Of a stretch of 55,620 nt of DNA, positions 52,195-55,620 are shown one piece after another. The first letter of the stretch is position 1. The number at the start of each line of letters is the position of its first letter. Under the pieces are notes generated by a model. The model made no database searches. It saw only the letters and a list, made by a program, of their open reading frames with translations, and was not told the origin of the DNA. This stretch comes from Xanthobacteraceae bacterium (GTDB lineage: Bacteria > Pseudomonadota > Alphaproteobacteria > Rhizobiales > Xanthobacteraceae): NCBI GenBank assembly GCA_020441545.1, contig JAGRLZ010000063.1, positions 1 to 55,620 on the forward strand, written 5' to 3'. Both the position numbers and the translations under genes were made by a program.

Positions 52195-53877
52195 CTATCG
52201 CATCCGGTCCAGGCTGTCCCTGAGCGTGTTGCGCGTGATCTTGCCCGATTCGGTTTTCGGCAGGTCATCGAGCACGCAAATCTCGGCGGGACACTTGTAG
52301 GCCGCCAGCCGCTCGCGGCAGAACCGTGTCAGCGCGGCGACATCGATCGCGGCGCCCGGCTGGGCCGAGACGAAGGCCACTACCGTCTCGCCGCGATAGG
52401 GATCGGCGGCGCCGACCACGGCCGCCTCGCGCACGCCCGGGAAGGCATAGATCACGTCCTCCACCTCGCGCGGCCAGACCTTGAAGCCGGACGCCGAGAT
52501 CATGTCCTTCTTGCGGTCGACCAGATAGAACCAGCCGTCGGCATCGAAGAAACCGACGTCGCCGCTGTGCAGCCAGCCCTTCGTCAGCACCTCGTCGGTT
52601 TCCGCGGGCTTGCGCCAGTAGCCCGCCATCACGCCCGGGCCCCGCACCACCACTTCGCCGTGCTCGCCCGGCCCGAGCGGACGGCGCGCGTCATCCACCA
52701 CGATCGCATCGACGCCCGGCGTCGGCTTTCCGATCGAGAGCGCGCCCGACTCGGGGTCGACCGGGATCCGGCCGGCGTTCGGCGCCAGGTGGCTCGCCGA
52801 GGTCAATTCGGTCATGCCGTAGGAACTGCGGATCGCACGCCCGAACCGTGCGGCGAAGGCGTCGATCACCGATGGCGCGATCGGCGCGCCACCGGAATAG
52901 ATGTGGATGAAGCTCCCGAAGTGCCGGCCTGTCGCCGCCGGCTGGTTCATCAGCGCGATGAAGGCGGTGATCGCGCCGACGATGAAGGTCGGCCGCCATT
53001 CGAGGAACGCATCGAGCGCGACCTGCGGCTGGAAGCGATAGGTCAGCACCATCGCGCCGCCGGAGACGAAAGCCGCGATCATCTGAATCTCGAAGCCGGT
53101 GATATGAAACAGCGGCGCGACGCCGAAGATGCGCGAGGCGCCGTCCAGCTCGAAATGATCGCGGCAGGTCAGCGCGGTCGCCACCAGGTTGCGGTGCGTC
53201 AGCATCGCCCCCTTGGGAACGCCGGTCGTTCCCGACGTATAGAGCAGGAGGCCGATGTCGTCGGCGGTCAGCGCGGCGGCCGGCGGCGCGGGTGCGTCAC
53301 CGGCAAACACCGCGGCAAGCGCATGAGCCTGCGGCGCCGCGGCCGGCGCCGGCAGCACGCGGGCGTCGTTGCGGGCCTGGAAATCGCGGGGGCTGGTCCA
53401 CAGCACCCGTTCGGGCACGACCGACTCCGTCGCCGGAAACACATTGTTCCACTGGTCGTCGTGGCAGATCACCGCCTTCGGCTCGCAGTCCCTGAACAGC
53501 TTCCGAAGCTCCGGCGTGCGGTACATCGGATTGAGGCTGACGACGATGGCGCCGAGCTTCCACGCCGCCACGCTGGCGATGACGAATTGCGGCACGTTCT
53601 GCAGGATGATCGCGATCCGGTCACCGCGCGCCATGCCGGTCCGGGCCAGCCAGCCGGCCAGCCGGTCGCTGAGGCGGTCGATGTCGGCATAGGTCAGCGT
53701 GGTATCGAAGTAGAACACGGCCGGCGCCTCGGGCGGCGCGGCGCGGAACAGATCGAGCGCCGTCCGCTTTCCCGGCTCGGGCGCGGAAGCCGACGGCGCG
53801 CCGCGCAGAATCCGCAGGCGGGACGCGGCCTCCTCGTAAGCATGCAGATGCGACGCGGCCTCAGGCTCCGACGTCAT
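52195..53877 (-). CDS. AMP-forming acyl-CoA ligase
   Basis: The ATG at 53877 overlaps the stop of the dehydrogenase gene (ATGA) and gives 560 residues. The phosphate loop YTSGTTGVPKG is at about 213-223, SSYGMTELTS near 360, GWLHSGDVGFFDADGWFYLVDRKKDMISASGFKVWPREVE near 440 and TESGKITRNTLRD at the end with the catalytic lysine. This is a third acid-CoA ligase in the window, of the long or medium-chain FadD type. It is the last gene of the GntR-controlled operon. Confidence 0.93.
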   Translation of the reverse strand: MTSEPEAASHLHAYEEAASRLRILRGAPSASAPEPGKRTALDLFRAAPPEAPAVFYFDTTLTYADIDRLSDRLAGWLARTGMARGDRIAIILQNVPQFVIASVAAWKLGAIVVSLNPMYRTPELRKLFRDCEPKAVICHDDQWNNVFPATESVVPERVLWTSPRDFQARNDARVLPAPAAAPQAHALAAVFAGDAPAPPAAALTADDIGLLLYTSGTTGVPKGAMLTHRNLVATALTCRDHFELDGASRIFGVAPLFHITGFEIQMIAAFVSGGAMVLTYRFQPQVALDAFLEWRPTFIVGAITAFIALMNQPAATGRHFGSFIHIYSGGAPIAPSVIDAFAARFGRAIRSSYGMTELTSASHLAPNAGRIPVDPESGALSIGKPTPGVDAIVVDDARRPLGPGEHGEVVVRGPGVMAGYWRKPAETDEVLTKGWLHSGDVGFFDADGWFYLVDRKKDMISASGFKVWPREVEDVIYAFPGVREAAVVGAADPYRGETVVAFVSAQPGAAIDVAALTRFCRERLAAYKCPAEICVLDDLPKTESGKITRNTLRDSLDRMR

Positions 53878-54749
53878 TTCTTCTTGCCGCTGTCGTCGTA
53901 GCGGTGCCACCCGCGCCCCGCCTTGCGGCCATTGTAGCCGGCGGCCACCATCTGGCGCAGCAGCGGACGCGGCAGGAACCGTTCGCCATACGCCTGATAG
54001 AGAATCTCGTGCACGCTGAGCGACAGGGAGTTCTGGGTGTTGTCCATCAGTTCGAACGGCCCGATCGGATGGCCAAGGCCGAGCTTGCAGGCGACATCGA
54101 TATCCGCCGGCGAGCAGACGCCTTCCTCGACGAGGCGGATCGATTCGAGAACCAGCGCATGCAACAGCCGGTTGACCGCGAAGCCGACGACGTCCTTGAC
54201 GTGAACCGGCGTCTTGCCGATCGCGACCATCGTCTTCATCACCGCATCGACGAACGCCGGATCGGTGTCGGCGGCGGGGATCACCTCGACCAGCTTCATC
54301 CGCGAGACGGGCGAGAAAAAATGCGTGCCGATGAAGCGCGCCCGCCGCGGCTCGGCCACCGCGGCGCTGAGCGTGGTGATCGAAATGGAGGAGGTGTTGG
54401 AGGCAAGGCCCGCCTGTGCCGGCAAAATCGCATCCAGCTTGCCGAACAGCTCGCGCTTCAGCGCCTCGTCCTCGAACACCGCCTCGACGACGAAATCGCG
54501 ATCGGCATAGGCATCGAGGCCGTCCGCGACGGCGAGCTGGCGGCGCGCGGTCGCGGCCGCCTCCCCGGTCCAGAAGCCGCGCGGCAGGCCGCGATCGAGC
54601 ACACCGTTCAGGCGCGCCACCGCGCGCTCGGCGGCATCCCGCGATGCGTCGCTGAGCAGCGTCGGATAGCCCGCCAGCGCGAACATCAGCGCGATCTCGG
54701 AGCCCATCATGCCGGCGCCGACGACGCCGATCTTCTGGAAATCACTCAT
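53874..54749 (-). CDS. 3-hydroxyacyl-CoA dehydrogenase
   Basis: The ATG at 54749, preceded by gaaggaaga, gives 291 residues, normal for the short, monofunctional form. The NAD motif GVVGAGMMGSEIAL is at 9-22, VVEAVFEDEALKRELF near 88, SNTSSISIT near 115, and GTHFFSPVSRMKLVEVIP carries the catalytic histidine and the MxLVE signature near 140. GFAVNRLLHALVLESIRL and the C-terminal DVACKLGLGHPIGPFELMD complete the fold. It oxidises 3-hydroxyacyl-CoA to 3-oxoacyl-CoA. Its start overlaps the end of the GntR gene by eight bases and its end overlaps the ligase start by four. Confidence 0.94.
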   Translation of the reverse strand: MSDFQKIGVVGAGMMGSEIALMFALAGYPTLLSDASRDAAERAVARLNGVLDRGLPRGFWTGEAAATARRQLAVADGLDAYADRDFVVEAVFEDEALKRELFGKLDAILPAQAGLASNTSSISITTLSAAVAEPRRARFIGTHFFSPVSRMKLVEVIPAADTDPAFVDAVMKTMVAIGKTPVHVKDVVGFAVNRLLHALVLESIRLVEEGVCSPADIDVACKLGLGHPIGPFELMDNTQNSLSLSVHEILYQAYGERFLPRPLLRQMVAAGYNGRKAGRGWHRYDDSGKKK

Positions 54750-55533
54750 GAACAGTCTTCCTTCTGTAAGCCGGCTGCTGACGCCCGCGCGGCAACGCCA
54801 CGCGGCTCGCGATCGGCCGCCCGGCGACACCACTCGCCGTCGCTTCTATCAGAAGACGGGTCCGGCGAATATGCAGGCGGATCATCACCTGCGCCGCCTC
54901 GACGTCACGCGCGCGGATCGCATCCATCAAGAGCAGATGCTGCGGGTCCGAGAACGGCAGCCCGTGCCTGGCATAGACATCTTCCAGGAATCGCCGCCGG
55001 AAATGCTGCGTGCTGTTCCAGAACCGCTCAACCATCGCCAGAAGTTGCGGCATCCGCGCGCCTGCATAGGTGCGCAGATGAAATTCGCGATCGAGCCGAA
55101 TGTAGTCCTCGAAAACGGTGATGTGCTCAAGCTCGTGAACGGTGCGATCGAGCGCTTCTATCTCGTCGTCGGTGAGGTTCGGCACGCTTTCGCCAAGCGC
55201 CAGCGGCTCCACTGCTTCACGAATCTTGTAGATCTCGATCGATTCCTCCGAATCGACATCCGCGATCCAGGCGCCGCGATTCGGCGCCATCACGACAAGC
55301 CCCTCGTTTTCGAGTTGCTTCAGCGCCTCGCGCACCGGAATGCGGCTGGCCCCGAAATGGGCGGCGAGCAATTCCTGCCGGATGCGCATCCCCGGCCGCA
55401 TCTCGCCGCTGAGCACGGCGCTGCGGATCTCGCTGGCGATCCGCTCGCTCATCAGCCGGCCGTCTTCCGCGTCGCCGTCATCGGCGTCCCGCACCACATC
55501 CTTCCAGTTCGGAGGCTGCTGAAAAGCACTCAT
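54742..55533 (-). CDS. GntR-family regulator, FCD (FadR) subfamily
   Basis: This 263-residue protein has a GntR winged helix at about 29-95 (SERIASEIRSAVLSGEMRPGMRIRQELLAAHFGASRIPVREALKQLENEGLV) and an FCD domain at about 105-235. The metal ligands look like D147/H151-type residues in RLDREFHLRTY and H in DPQHLLLMDAIRARD and IRLHIRR. It should repress transport and catabolic genes until an acidic effector binds. It lies 15 bases after an ABC-transporter gene and overlaps the dehydrogenase gene, so it is inside the operon it likely controls. Confidence 0.92.
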   Translation of the reverse strand: MSAFQQPPNWKDVVRDADDGDAEDGRLMSERIASEIRSAVLSGEMRPGMRIRQELLAAHFGASRIPVREALKQLENEGLVVMAPNRGAWIADVDSEESIEIYKIREAVEPLALGESVPNLTDDEIEALDRTVHELEHITVFEDYIRLDREFHLRTYAGARMPQLLAMVERFWNSTQHFRRRFLEDVYARHGLPFSDPQHLLLMDAIRARDVEAAQVMIRLHIRRTRLLIEATASGVAGRPIASRVALPRGRQQPAYRRKTVHE

Positions 55534-55548
55534 GAAGCGCCTTTGATG

Positions 55549-55620
55549 TCAGTGAATGGCCGCATACATGATCTTGTCCTCGGTCGCGTCCGCACGGGCC
55601 ATTTCCTCGACGATGCGCCC
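55549..55620 (-). CDS. ABC-transporter ATP-binding protein, C-terminal fragment
   Basis: Only the last 23 residues are inside the window, reading GRIVEEMARADATEDKIMYAAIH before a TGA at 55551-55549. The pattern matches the end of sugar-type (RbsA/MglA-like) ABC ATPases, which finish with a GRIVxExxxxxATExxIMxAA motif. The GntR gene begins 15 bases downstream, which implies one transcription unit with a transporter for the pathway substrate. The call rests on a short tail, so confidence is moderate. Confidence 0.55.
   Translation of the reverse strand, partial: GRIVEEMARADATEDKIMYAAIH

Overview
The window is a strongly GC-rich piece of chromosome from an alphaproteobacterium, most likely order Hyphomicrobiales and family Nitrobacteraceae (Bradyrhizobium/Rhodopseudomonas type). 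This rests on gene content: CpdR next to an N-formylglutamate amidohydrolase and hisN, an alpha-r14-like small RNA, a CtrA-type box before minCDE, DUF459 proteins, and the palindromic intergenic repeats common in this group. Species is not determinable by eye. No prophage, insertion sequence or CRISPR array was seen.

Region 1 (1-17.8 kb) is an acyl-CoA catabolic cluster: a nitronate monooxygenase-like protein (cut by the window edge), two AMP-forming acyl-CoA ligases, two acyl-CoA dehydrogenases, a Baeyer-Villiger-type flavin monooxygenase, a class III CoA-transferase, an IclR regulator, a thiolase-fold protein without the canonical thiolase catalytic residues, and a second such protein fused to an enoyl-CoA hydratase. 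Together they suggest ring or ketone oxygenation, CoA activation and beta-oxidation-like shortening of an unknown, perhaps cyclic, substrate. A large CorA-like membrane protein sits inside the cluster, and a second Baeyer-Villiger monooxygenase survives only as a remnant with a stop codon and an internal deletion.

Region 2 (18-28 kb) is mixed: tRNA-Val(GAC), cpdR, N-formylglutamate amidohydrolase, an anti-Shine-Dalgarno small RNA, hisN, a secreted beta-propeller protein, a divergent LysR/TauE pair, an alpha/beta hydrolase, a small heat-shock protein with a repeat-rich and possibly thermosensing leader, and an exported hypothetical protein.

Region 3 (28-49 kb) is largely housekeeping: gltB and gltD with a 57-residue membrane protein translationally wedged between them, a TauD-like dioxygenase, an SDR, a DUF459 protein that looks like a pseudoenzyme, a DapA-family protein, an MltB-type lytic transglycosylase, galU, a secreted serine hydrolase, a monomeric-type NADP isocitrate dehydrogenase, and minC/minD/minE preceded by a CtrA-type site.

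Region 4 (49-55.6 kb) returns to acyl-CoA metabolism: a LysR regulator divergent from an AidB-like acyl-CoA dehydrogenase, then a minus-strand operon running from an ABC-transporter ATPase tail through a GntR regulator and a 3-hydroxyacyl-CoA dehydrogenase to a third acyl-CoA ligase. Across the window, intergenic DNA carries about fourteen short tandem duplications with units of 12-20 bp, plus several families of palindromic repeats.
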